DNA of 41,461 bases from Lichtheimia corymbifera B2541 (GCA_000697475.1 JNEU01000920.1:1-41461), one strand, 5' to 3'; counted from the first letter of the stretch, positions 1 to 10,268 are shown. The notes: generated from the letters alone by a model not told the origin. Made by a program: numbers and translations.

Positions 1-660
1 TAATACTCACATGCCTTGTTTGCAGCGACTGGAGGACCTAATGGAGCCCCTCAAAGCCCAGTTTCCATGGTGTACAATGTCCATGAATCCCAGCAGATCT
101 TGATACGAAGGTAGCAAGGATGTTGGCCATTCCTCGTAAACTGGCTGCCCACCACGTGTCGGCGTGTTGCATGGGCGTTTGGCCGAGGACGAAACGCAGA
201 CCGGTAGCAGTGTCCAGGGTGCACTAATAAATTGACCGCTATCCAAAGATACCAACAAGTGGCTCTTGTTTGGGTAATGCTAAAGGATTCACTGGAGGAA
301 ACTGGAGGGGAAGGTACGTATGTACTCTCTTAAAACATGTATTCACTGATCACACTTTGCTACACTTTTCTATCTGCATGGTTTCTTTCCAATGAGGTTT
401 TGGCGCGTCAAGTCCGGCACCTTGACTAGGATGAGTTGTGGGAAACTGCAATCTTATCTTGGACTAAAGTGGCATAACAAGCGCCTCGTCGACCTGGAAT
501 TGGTGCCTACAGGTAGAGGTTGGGGATGGTTGAGTGGCGACCTTCTCGTGGTCATCCCTGTGAGTACTTTAGTCTTGGCTTTAGGAAACCAACAGCTGCT
601 CGTTTAGTCTAGTATTGTATTGTAATCAATAAACCATCTTTTGTATTAAACATAATATAT
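1..660. other. Left-edge region with coding-like fragments, no gene model
   Basis: Several short open stretches look protein-like but none gives a convincing gene. On the minus strand an open segment from about 225 to 38 could follow an acceptor and ends in a stop. Another minus frame stays open from 258 toward the left edge and meets a donor-like gtgagt near position 12. On the plus strand an ATG at 392 opens 71 codons after a CT-rich leader, ends at 607, and is followed by AATAAA near 628. These may be ends of a real gene cut by the window, or decayed gene pieces. I recognise no family. Confidence 0.25.
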
Positions 661-1232
661 TCTTGTCTTCGTATGTATGATAACCCACTATCAAGTAACA
701 TTTGACTGATCTCCATTGTATGTCAATTGAAATTGATAATCCATGAACCAAGTGTGGTGCACAAGTGCGTGTTGTTGGATTATGATCCCTTTCCACAGTT
801 GGTTTCCCTGAAGCTTATTATACCATGCAATAGTTATCGTTTATCTCCCTGCAAGTATGGAGAATATAGCAGTAACGGGCATTTATTGACAAAATGATGT
901 CTCTGTAATAAAGGATCGGGTGCTTGGCTTTGGAAGTAACTTGAGGTAACACATAAAGAGGATCAATCTCACTAGCAATCTCGACTTGGCTGTAACAAAG
1001 ATGCAAAAGAAAAATGCACCATGGCATGTTTGGCAGCATCGTATATCCGAGCACACCTATGCCAGCAGCAGTTACGGGCCTCCTCACACACCCGGACTCC
1101 AACAGGAGTTCCTTCCATGATACACTCGCCGTTCGCATGCTCCACATCAGGGTGTATATCAGGAAGCTTTAGTGAATGTAGTAATAATGTTGTGACAAGA
1201 GAACAAAAGCATCTGGATACGATGATGTCAAA
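661..1232. other. Non-coding or unassignable intergenic stretch
   Basis: Only short overlapping frames on both strands (for example minus 1147-818 and plus 1021-1314) are present. None has a recognisable domain or supporting splice sites. I see no RNA gene here. Confidence 0.4.
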
Positions 1233-1640
1233 GTCTATTCCCCCTTTCAATCCAGAAACTAATCAAGTGCTCGATACCCTTCTAAATGTTATGTTGAATC
1301 CAATCATCATTTAATAAGAAGTTCGAAGAATAGGACGTGATAGTAACAAGTATGATAAAGGAACAGCATTGCGAATTGACTAAGATATGGGTGAATCAAA
1401 TTGAGGCAACAGGGATAATTGTGTCATTGTATTCTTTGTTACTGCCGGCATAATCATCCTTCATCCATGATTGTAAAATAGCTGCTGCATGTGTTGAATC
1501 GAGTGCTCCAGTATCATCCATGGCTGTAGAACACCTTTCATCAATCCATCATCGTCCTCAGCCGTATTCACGTGATCGTTCCTGTTGACGACGCGCCAAG
1601 TAACCCAAGCAACCACTGCACTTGGATTCCATCCATCCGT
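1233..1640 (+). repeat. Dispersed repeat, copy 1 (core shared with 8705-9170)
   Basis: The stretch from a motif like tctattccccctttcaatcc (about 1236) to the gacgacgcgccaagtaac motif (about 1589-1606) has a diverged direct copy at about 8705-9170. Shared landmarks in the same order include a taatcaagtg-type segment, cgaagaatag, a gcaacaggg-type segment, atagctgctgcatg, and cagccgtattcacgtgatcg. The second copy is flanked by fold-back arms, so this is probably the internal part of a non-autonomous mobile element. No coding capacity is recognised. Confidence 0.6.
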
Positions 1641-2289
1641 CAATAACCATTGCAAGTCCAATATTGCTGCTGACATGCTTCCTTTTCCATCCGGCTGATT
1701 CCCTATCGCGTCTCAACCAGGAGAAGATTTTCTGTATTGCGGTGTACTTGATAGCTGATATGGTGCACCCCATCCACTGGAATCCACATGTACAAAACAG
1801 GTTGCTGCAAGTAACATGAGACAATAGAGTAAAGGCCTTGCTAATAGAAACTGCTGTTATCTTTGGCTGTGGTAGAGGTGTGTGCAAGAGCGCCTGTTGT
1901 AGTAGAATGACAAGGTTGTGAACGCTGTTTGAGTCAATAGATTAAAGATCTCGCTATTAGCTACTGCTGCATTGGACGCTGTTACGATGGTTGTGACATG
2001 GAAGCGCGCAAGAGCATGTGTTGTGTCAAGAGACTCGTGTGTCGTAGAAGAGTGACAAGAAAGCTGTGTACATGCCATGGAACTTGCCCATTCAGTCAAA
2101 GACAATAGGATCAAGACATTCATAGCTTTGACATAGCTGATTGTAGCAAGGCAATCGTTCGCAGGTTGTAGTTGTACTTGAATGGGGGCAACAGTTGAGA
2201 ATGGGAAGCACAGTGAAATAAAAGTGCGAGTGGAAGAGGTGGAAATTAAATCAGTGAGGCAAGTCAGACATATGTATATACACCGATAT
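1641..2289. other. Intergenic stretch without identifiable features
   Basis: Only short, low-quality frames are present. A minus frame from 1887 overlaps the repeat and has no family signature. Nothing else is visible. Confidence 0.35.
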
Positions 2290-2938
2290 CAATGCATGAT
2301 ATTGGCATTGCCGGTCACGACCCTCAAACTTGCACATAAGATGCTCTAGGACATTCTGAGCAACTTTGTATTAATAAAGAACCCACACTTCATTTGAAAA
2401 TTTCGAAAGGGAGAGCATAATGTGGGGTTGACTATGACGGATGGAAACTGGGAAAGCGCCGGATTTATGAAAAAGTCAATTACTATGTAGTTTCTTGCGA
2501 TTCCCTATTTCGCACTTGAAACTTGGTCAGACTATACTCCCGCACATGCTGATCAACTTCATTCATTTAAAAACCGCATGGTTCATTATGTACATTTTGA
2601 ATGCCGGCCAGCCCAAATGTAGGAAAGACGAAGAGAAAAGTACGGTAGACGCTCCTGCTCCCCGAGATTGCCCATTTCGAACCTGAAACTTTCACATAAC
2701 ACCCTTTCGACCACACCGAGCAATTTCCTTCCCATAAAGACCCCAGAGTTCATTATGAAAACCTTGAATTTAGGAGAGACGACGAAGGGATGGTGACATA
2801 AATAGGGTGTACGACCGTGCGCGCCGATATTGCCCATGGCGACCTCGAAACTTGGTCAGGAGGTGCTCTCGGTCATGCTGATCAACATCGTTCTCATTAA
2901 GCCTCTACACATCATTATGGAGATTTGGAGAAACAGGC
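2290..2938 (+). repeat. Diverged direct repeats related to the fold-back arm
   Basis: Three to four units spaced roughly 150-190 bp apart share a pattern. It consists of a gaaact-type box, a ccgagcaa or ctgatcaac box, then ataaag-accc, and finally a ttcatt-tgaaaa tail. Landmarks are near 2330-2410, 2510-2600, 2675-2770 and 2840-2930. The same series, in the same order, occurs in the arm of the palindrome at 3080-3523 (gaaacttctac, caactttg, gaccccacg, ttcattgc). The units therefore look like old, head-to-tail copies of one arm. Divergence is high, so boundaries are approximate. Confidence 0.5.
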
Positions 2939-3050
2939 ACCTTTATGTTTTACATATGCTGTAAGCGTGATGCCATAGGAAAGGTGGTGTTTGTTCATTG
3001 TCAAGTAGGCAGACCCCGATAGAGCCGAAGATGCCGACAGACTTCTTTGT
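2939..3050 (+). repeat. Fold-back element arm fragment
   Basis: This carries the terminal segment that recurs at 3463-3560, 9180-9275 and 10198-10295: tatgttttacatatgctgta, then a gtgatgc-atatgaaaggtgg region, then tttgttcattgtcaag, then ccgatagagcc. It lies directly before the inverted copy at 3080-3145. Together they form another head-to-head junction. Confidence 0.6.
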
Positions 3051-3079
3051 GCAACACAGCTCATTTGCATGATACTCCC

Positions 3080-3523
3080 CAATGAACGAAGACCACTCTC
3101 CGTATAGCATCACGCTTACAGCATATGTAAAACATAAAGGTGCCTGTATCTCTAAACTTTGCAATGAAACGTGGGGTCTACAATCGAGCAAAGTTGTGCG
3201 GCGTGGTCAAGCGCACCTTGTGTAGAAGTTTCACGATCAGGCTCGCCATTCTCAGATTCACCCAATGTCACCACCAGCCTCGTCGAAAAAAAATTCGAGG
3301 TCGTCCCAAGATCAACTTTGGCTGGTGGTGACATTGGGTGAATCTGAGAATGGCCACGACGATCGTGAAATTTCTACACAGGGTGTGCTTCACCCCGACG
3401 AGCAACTTTGTTCGATTGTAGACCCCACGTTTCATTGTAAGTTTAGAGATACAGGCATCTTTATGTTTTACATATGCTGTAAGCATGATGCTATATGAAA
3501 GGTGGTCTTTGTTCATTGTCAAT
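3080..3523. repeat. Fold-back (long inverted repeat) element A
   Basis: This is an imperfect palindrome with arms of about 200 bp. The left arm begins with aatgaacgaagaccac and runs through catcacgcttacagcatatg, a ctgtatctctaaact segment, gaaacgtggggtctacaatcg and gattcacccaatgtcaccac. The right arm repeats all of these in reverse complement, ending tggtctttgttcattgtc. A short A-rich centre (about 3286-3325) separates the arms. There is no protein-coding signal; the frames across it are mirror images of each other. It is probably a MITE-like or Foldback-type non-autonomous transposon. Confidence 0.75.
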
Positions 3524-3530
3524 CGCCTCT

Positions 3531-4448
3531 CTTATATTAGAGCCAAAGATGCAGAAGGACTTGAATGGTGTCACAAGCCCAGGGGCAGGAGTTGAAGGGT
3601 CGATCCTATTGGTGGAGGGTGCATGATCGATATTCACCCCTATGTAGGGCACTTTTTTCAAGTTGATCATGACATGGCCAATAAGCCAAAAATGATCACT
3701 GCATCTGAAAGTATCTTGTTTGAAAGTGCATGAAGCATGAGACGTATTCATGTCTCGCAAGAAGGTCGCCCTAGGATGACTTTATTCTAGTTGGCAGCAG
3801 CAGAGAATGACCATCGATGTTAAGCCTGACAGGTTTTTAGCATTACAAGATGCTTTTCGATGCGCTGACCATTTCTGGAATACTAACCATACCATGTTTG
3901 ATTATCCAATCTTTATGTATGCATTAGTACGAGTGATCCTTTTATCGATGATGGGTACATGTATGCAAAGTGAAGGACTTCTTTTTTTGGATAAAGGACA
4001 ACATCAAGCATGCTTCGAAATGGATTGAGTAAAAAACAGGCTGGTGATTGGAGACCTGATAGTAAGGCAATGACTGTTGTTGGATCATCATTATCATGTA
4101 AAGTGTAAAATGCCAGGCACACACACACCCTTTTGCTGTACATGAGGATCATTCATTTTATTTACGTATACCTATTAGTGTCTATCATGAAAAAGAAGAT
4201 GATGGTGGATGGTGTGTGGGAAGGGTAATTGAGTGGCCTCAGTGTAGTAGCAGTGAGGGATTTAAAATTGAGGACGGCAGCTCCACGACTTGAGACAACG
4301 CTTCTTTTCCTTTTTATCCCTCCTCTGCTTTTATGCCATTCACAACATCCCGATCAAGGTAATGTATTATAAATGAGTGCTGTTGTTGGTTGTGAGGTAT
4401 TAATGTAGTTCTGAACAGGCATTGTCAAGTGTGTCCAAGTGCTGAGGG
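3531..4448. other. Intergenic stretch and leader of the small gene at 4449
   Basis: No gene is recognised. Near the right end, about 4300-4440, the plus strand has a CT-rich stretch and an intron-like segment (donor gtaatg near 4360, acceptor ctgaacag near 4420). This could be the 5' leader, with a leader intron, of the gene starting at 4449. Confidence 0.3.
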
Positions 4449-4925
4449 ATGAGCGTGGTTGCCATGGCGATATCGTTGCTGCCTCTTGTTCGTTGCTATT
4501 CCCGCTCTACGCTTGGTGTCAACAGGTACATTCAGAGCCCCAATGTTGCAGCCGAACCGGTTCCCTTAACGTGTTAGCTTGTATAGAGGGCAAGTTGGTT
4601 TCAAGGCGCTGGCTCGTTTGGCGCTTTGTTTCGGCTCAACAACACCACACCATGGTTCTCGATTTCCAGTAACCAACAACAAAGGGCCTTTGTGTATATG
4701 GAAAAGGCAAGTGCAATGGGACAAACAATGAAAAAAGTGTTTATTGTATATGTGTGCTAACAACGAATTGTATAGGCTTCTTTTGGTCAAGCAATGCAAT
4801 TTGGGCATCATCATCTATTTGGGTTCGACTCCCAGCCTGATCTACTAGCCGCTGCTGTCGCTCTTCTCGTGGTAGGCTCGTTCTTTCCCTTGAGGATTTC
4901 TTTTCATGAGGCGGGAAATGATTGA
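4449..4925 (+). CDS. Small mitochondrial-type membrane protein, hypothetical (3 exons)
   Basis: I do not recognise the family. My model joins 4449-4525, 4589-4736 and 4776-4925 into 124 residues. The N-terminus (MSVVAMAISLLPLVRCYSRS) is hydrophobic and Arg/Ser-rich with no acidic residue, like a mitochondrial presequence. The middle contains the segment RAFVYMEKASAMGQTMKK. The C-terminal third contains a His triplet (FGHHHLFGFD) and one hydrophobic segment, PDLLAAAVALLVVGSFFP, long enough to span a membrane. Intron 1 removes in-frame stops and has a cttaac branch-like site. Intron 2 is only 39 nt (branch gctaac); a donor at 4689 would instead give an 87-nt intron that keeps the frame. The frame stays open through all three pieces with a plausible composition, which is the main support. 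Confidence 0.45.
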
Positions 4926-6010
4926 AAGGACTGGGGTCATTCTATCTTCTTTGGAGAGAATGAAATGAAAACAACCACGAGCCTGGACTCTACATAAGTG
5001 ATATCCTTCCTTGTCATGGATCGAACTGGCCTTGCTTGATTCGTGCAGTGCTTACTCAAAACAAGGGAACGCCCGACGTTGCTCGTATGGTGGTGATTTG
5101 GTTTCTTCTTGAGAAGAGGATCGTCTAACGGTATACCAAATCGTCCTCATTCCCAGTATCAGATTGTCTAACCTGGCTTGACCACGAGATCAACAACAAT
5201 GACGATAACGGCGACGGGATTCAAAAGGAAGCCTGCACGATCCAATCTTGTGTGTCTTGGATATTGGGTGACGAGGAGATTGATGACTGCTGATGAGCTG
5301 TACGAGTACGAGTACGGATGATGACGAAAGTGGCAAAGTAGCTAGGAAGCTAGATGAAATAAAGCATTGTTTCTTTATTACGCGTTTGGATTTTGCTAGC
5401 TTGTGGATTACATAGTAATGTAGCGTCGAAGATGGAATAATAAAGGTAATTCGGTTATCGGTCATGCAAGAAGTATATGGCTTTTGTGATACCATAATGG
5501 GATGAGCTTGAGAGAGAAAGTGAAGTGATCCCTCCCTTGAGTTTCAGGATGGGTGGCCCCTCTTGAATGGATTGATCACTCAGTTTGCACATACAAACAA
5601 AATGCTTTAATAATCACCGTGTGTTGTATTCTATCGTGATCTTTCAATCATGAAAAGGGATATGATATAAGGTGTGTTTGAGATGAGAGGGAATATTGAT
5701 ACGTGCATGGTCAATGATGGATGAATGCAGATGACATGGGATAGCAAAAAGTAGAGGATTCATGAGGAATATGTTTATTTGGTTGGTTGGCATGCCTCTG
5801 TGATTTAGTGACTGATATGGTAAGTGTTGTTGTCTGATTTGTATCTCAGAATGCAGCATCTGTGTTGCTACGGACTTTTTCCGCAGCTGTTCCCTCCACA
5901 ACGACCAAACACCGTATGTATCAGCATTTTTCTATTAACCGTTGCCAACCGTTGATCACTGTACTAACGCGAGTTTTTGCATCTTTCAAGTTTTCATACC
6001 AAAGCAGCGC
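4926..6010. other. Intergenic stretch preceding the tandem array
   Basis: No conserved gene is seen. At 5851 an ATG opens 21 codons up to a donor-like gtatgt at 5914. A branch-like gtactaac and a tttcaag acceptor follow before 5992. Joining these gives a 56-codon frame that runs into the first array unit. It may be the first exon of a non-coding transcript or a chance frame. Confidence 0.25.
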
Positions 6011-7782
6011 CCCACATCGGAGCTGTTCCAATGATTCGTGTAGGCGTGAGGTTCAGTTTCTGATGACAAAGCGTGTGGGAGGCAATAATCGGGTGTAGGC
6101 TCTGAGCCTCTGCATTGCTTTCGGTGGTGGAATGCAACGAATAACGCCAACTCGTTCTTTCAAGGTAATGCATACGATATCATTGGTTTATTTATACATG
6201 TGCTAACCTCTCGTCATATGGCAGGCGCTCACCATGTCATGATCAAAGCCAAAGTCACTATGGAGATCCATCCCACATCGGAGCTGTTCCAATGATTCGT
6301 GTAGGCGTGAGGTTCAGTTTCTGATGACAAAGCGTGTGGAGGCAATAATTGGGTGTAGGCTCTGAGCCTCTGCATTGCTTTCGGTGGTGGAATGCAATGA
6401 ATAACGCCAAATTGTTCTTTCAAGGTGATGCATACGATATCATTGGTTTATTTATACATGTGCTAACCTCTCATCATACGGCAACATTCACCATGTCAAC
6501 GGTCAGGCAAAAATCACTATGGAGATCCACCCCACATCGGAGCTGTTCCAATGATTCGTGTAGGCGTGAGGTTCAGTTTCTGATGACAAAGTGTGTGGAG
6601 GCAATAATTGGGTGTAGGCTCTGAGCCTCTGCATTGCTTTCGGTGGTGGAATGCAACAATTCCTTTCGGTGGTGGAATGCAACAATTCCTTTCGGTGGGG
6701 GAATGCAACGAATAACGCCAACTCGTTCTTTCAAGGTAATGCATACGATATCATTGGTTTATTTATACATATGCTAACCTCTCATCATATGGCAGGCGCT
6801 TACCATGTCAATGATCAAAGCCAAAGCCACTATGGAGATCCATCCCACATTGGAGCTGTTCCAATGATTCGTGTAGGCGTGAGGTTCAGTTTCTGATGAC
6901 AAAGCGTGTGGAGGCAATAATCGGGTGTAGGCTCTGAGCCTCTGCATTGCTTTCGGTGGTGGAATGCAATGAATAACGCCAACTCGTTCTTTCAAGGTAA
7001 TGCGTACGATATCATTGGTTTATTTATACATGTGCTAACCTCTCATCATACGGCAACATTCACCATGTCAACGGTCAGGCAAAAATCACTATGGAGATCC
7101 ACCCCACATCGGAGCTGTTCCAATGATTCGTGTAGGCGTGAGGTTCAGTTTCTGATGACAAAGCGTGTGGAGGCAATAATCGGGTGTAGGCTCTGAGCCT
7201 CTGCATTGCTTTCGGTGGTGGAATGCAATGAATAACGCCAACTCGTTCTTTCAAGGTAATGCGTACGATATCATTGGTTTATTTATACATGTGCTAACCT
7301 CTCATCATACGGCAACATTCACCATGTCAACGGTCAGGCAAAAATCACTATGGAGATCCACCCCACATCGGAGCTGTTCCAATGATTCGTGTAGGCGTGA
7401 GGTTCAGTTTCTGATGACAAAGCGTGTGGAGGCAATAATTGGGTGTAGGCTCTGAGCCTCTGCATCGCTTTCGGTGGTGGAATGCAACAATTCCTTTCGG
7501 TGGGGGAATGCAACGAATAACGCCAACTGGTTCTTTCAAGGTAATGCATACGATATCATTGGTTTATTTATACATGTGCTAACCTCTCGTCATATGGCAG
7601 GCGCTCACCATGTCAATGATCAAAGCCAAAGCCACTATGGAGATCCACCCCACATCGGAGCTGTTCCAATGATTCGTGTAGGCGTGAGGTTCAGTTTCTG
7701 ATGACAAAGCGTGTGGAGGCAATAATCGGGTGTAGGCTCTGAGCCTCTGCATCGCTTTCGGTGGTGGAATGCAACAACTAGT
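6011..7782 (+). repeat. Tandem array, seven copies of a ~259-bp unit with intron-like signals
   Basis: The phrase ggagctgttccaatgattcg starts at 6019, 6280, 6539, 6852, 7111, 7370 and 7657. The spacings are 261, 259, 313, 259, 259 and 287. The long units carry extra copies of a roughly 27-bp subrepeat (attcctttcggtggtggaatgcaac type), so the size steps are about +54 and +28. Each of the six unit junctions contains ttcaag followed by gtaatgc (gtgatgc in the second), then gtgctaac. Three of them end the segment in atatggcag (type B) and three in atacggcaac (type A), in the order B A B A A B. These resemble a donor, a branch point and an acceptor of a ~60-nt intron. Units are nearly identical, so the array is young or homogenised. 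All frames contain stops within a unit, so coding is unlikely. Confidence 0.9.
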
Positions 7783-8565
7783 TTCCCAACATCAAAGTGA
7801 TCACATGTTTATCTCCAAAATATGAATTTGACTTATAATTAAACCACTTTATTAAAATGAGAAGCATGAATATTGATTAAGGGTGATGATAGTGACATAT
7901 AGAAGGATTTAGACCAGAGGCGTTAGACACTGAGATGTATTTTCATGCAAAGCAAACGAGTGATACTCTACGAGTTGCAAAGCCTTCATGCACCCATTGA
8001 TGAAATATGTACAGCGTTGGTGCATCTCGAATGAGAATTACTGCTGTATAAGCAGCGATATCATGCAAATAAGCAAGGCCGGATTAGCGTTTGCCTAATC
8101 TACATAATTACTTGATTGTAGGGATTTACTATGTATGCGCGCAGCAAAATTCGACCTCGCGCACACAAAAAATATAGGCATGTAGTAAGGTAATCCAGCC
8201 AACCAACCAAATAAGCATATCCCTCATTAATCCTTATGCGCATACCACTTTTTGCTATCCCATGTTGTCTGCATTTCAAACACTACTTTCATCCAACCTG
8301 CTTGCATATGTATCATTAAAATTGGTTTATGCAGCTCAACCTTCTCCTACGTACATCCAAATATGATGTGGAGCCATTATTCCATTATTTCCATACACAT
8401 ACCTTGACATGCACACCTTCATTATTAGACGTTGTTTAATCATCAACATTTATCCATTTGTGCAGCAACCTGTCAAGGACGTATTTGTGTAACCACCACG
8501 TGCCATTTCAGTCGGCTCTTCATCTTCCGTTAATGCAGCCGACACCTGCATCCACTAAGAGAAAG
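7783..8565. other. AT-rich intergenic stretch
   Basis: No gene, repeat or RNA is recognised. Frames are short and A/T-rich, with stops in all six. Confidence 0.4.
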
Positions 8566-8567
8566 CA

Positions 8568-9265
8568 GCTCCATCACGCTTACGGCATAGGTAAAAACAT
8601 AAAGACGCCCATATCTCAAAATCTTATAATGAAGCCTGAGGGTCTTTAATAGAACAAAGTTGCTCAGCGTGGCTCAAAGAATAATGTGTGCAAGTTTTCT
8701 ATTCCTCTTTGCAATCCGAAACCAATCAAGTGATCCACATCTCGTGCACATGATCTGATTGTACGATGCTCTTTTATATTATGTCGAATTCGATCAAAGA
8801 AAAGTCGAAGAATAGTACATGGTAGCGTGTATGTTGTTTATAGCAAAAGTATGATAAGCGAACAAATTGAATAAGCTACAGGTGGTGGATCACATAGAGT
8901 CAACAGGGGATGATTGTGACATTCAATTCTTGGTTGCTGCCGTCATAAACGTCCTTCATCCTTGGTTCCAAATAGCTGCTGCATGCATTGACTTGAGTAT
9001 TCCAATAGCATCCAACGCTGTAAAGCACCTTTCGCCAAGATATAATCCATTCGTCAATCTCATCCAATCCATCGTAATCCTCAGCCGTATCCACGTGATC
9101 GTTCCTGCGGACGACGCGCCAAGTAACCAAAGCAGCACTCCAGGAGATCTCGTCACTGCACTTGAATGGATGATGGTTATGTTTTACATATGCTGTAATC
9201 GTGATGCTATATGATAGGTGGTCTTTGTTCATTGCCATGTAGCTTGAGCCTAATAGATCCAAAGA
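8568..9265. repeat. Fold-back element with non-palindromic core (copy 2 of dispersed repeat)
   Basis: The left part (8568-8700) is a diverged inverted arm of the fold-back family (catcacgcttacggcatagg, then ...gtctttaatagaacaaagttgctc). The right part (9180-9265) is the opposite arm (tatgttttacatatgctgta ... tttgttcattgccatgtagc). Between them, about 8705-9170 matches the repeat at 1233-1640. The whole therefore looks like a mobile element with long terminal inverted arms and a unique core. No transposase frame is present, so it would be non-autonomous. Confidence 0.6.
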
Positions 9266-9885
9266 TGCAGAGGGGCGTGGTTATGTAGCACATCTGTTTG
9301 GGGTGAACAGAAAGGCCGAATGCATGATAGTTAATGGGCGATTCAATAACCGTCATACATTGGCAGCTAACATGCACTTTTTCTCATTCCCAGCTTTTGC
9401 CCAATTCAATGGATGGGAGTGATGCGCCTGCTCCAGTCGAGCATTTTCGTGATTCAATTGTCGTGATCCGAGCTGATTTGGCTGAGTTACGCTCAAATAA
9501 AGAGACATCAGTTGAGGTAGATAGTGCATGCTGCATATATGGGCTGATATGCTCTTTGTTTGAGCGTAACTTGGTCAAATCAGCTCGGATCAACAAAGTT
9601 GAATCATGGACATGAATGTCTGGAGCAGGTGCATCGTTCCCGTCAAGTGGATTATGCAAAAGCTGGGAATGAGAAAAAGTACATGTTAGCTGCCAATGTA
9701 TGCATTGGAAATGACGCGTGTGTTCCTGTCATGAGTTGACCTTTCCAGGTCAACCTAACCAGACGTGCTACATAAACACGCCCCTCTGCACCTTTGACTT
9801 TATTAGACTCAAGCTACTTGACAATCAACAAACATCACTTACCATATAGCATCACGCTTGCAGCATATGTAAAGCATAAAGGTGC
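9180..9885. repeat. Large inverted repeat of ~330-bp arms
   Basis: The sequence from 9180 to about 9510 is repeated in reverse complement from about 9560 to 9885. Matching landmarks include tacatatgctgtaatcgtga with its inverse near 9860, and gtagcttgagcctaatagat with its inverse near 9810-9830. Also matched are gcagaggggcgtggttatgt with its inverse near 9770-9790, and cattggcagctaacatgcac with its inverse near 9683-9703. The centre near 9530 holds a second family of arms (ccgagctgatttg / caaatcagctcgg). It shares its right arm with the next palindrome, so the region is a chain of alternating inverted units. Confidence 0.75.
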
Positions 9886-10268
9886 CTGTATCTCTAAACT
9901 TTACAATGAAACGTGGGGTCTTCAATCGAACAAAGTTGCTCGTCGGGGTGAAGCGCACCTTGGGTGCAAGTTTCGCGATCAACCTCTGATTCACCCAATC
10001 TCACCACCAGCCTCGTCGAAAAAAAAAATTCAAGCGGTCGATCCTCGGATCCAGTCTGGCTGGTGGCGACATTGCGAAATCGGGGATTGGCCACGATGAA
10101 CAGGAGAGTTGGAGAGTATATGCTTTCGACCCCGCCGCGCAACTTTGTTCGATTGAAGACCCCACGTTTCATTGCAAAGTTTAGAGATACAGGCACCTTT
10201 ATGTTTTACATATGCTGTAAGCGTGATGCTATATGAAAGGTGAGCTTTGTTGATTGTAAAGTAGCTGG
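9812..10268. repeat. Fold-back element B (same family as 3080-3523)
   Basis: The left arm (actcaagctacttgacaatc, ccatatagcatcacgcttgc, gaaacgtggggtcttcaatc) is matched in reverse complement on the right (gaagaccccacgtttcattg, tacatatgctgtaagcgtga, attgtaaagtagctgg). A central A-tract lies at about 10020-10029. The element is close to copy A over the arms, including the ccaccagcctcgtcg-A-tract centre. The two differ mainly in the inner right half. Confidence 0.75.

Noticed and set aside
3140..3525. Overlapping plus and minus frames across the palindrome
   Set aside because: They are mirror translations of the same inverted repeat on opposite strands, not genes.
4817..4836. T-arm-like tttgggttcgactcccagcc with an exact B-box match, possible tRNA
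   Set aside because: No matching acceptor stem, D arm or A box lies at the right distance, and the stretch lies in an open exon of the small gene at 4449-4925.
6055..6112. C/D-box snoRNA in the array unit (tgatga ... ctga)
   Set aside because: The C-like box lacks the purine start, the box spacing is only ~45 nt, and no terminal stem pairs the ends; chance motifs are likely.
7053..7455. Coding frames (75 codons, MSTVRQKSLW type) in the tandem array units
   Set aside because: They recur only because the unit repeats. Each ends within its unit, has unusual composition, and has no matching splice to extend it.
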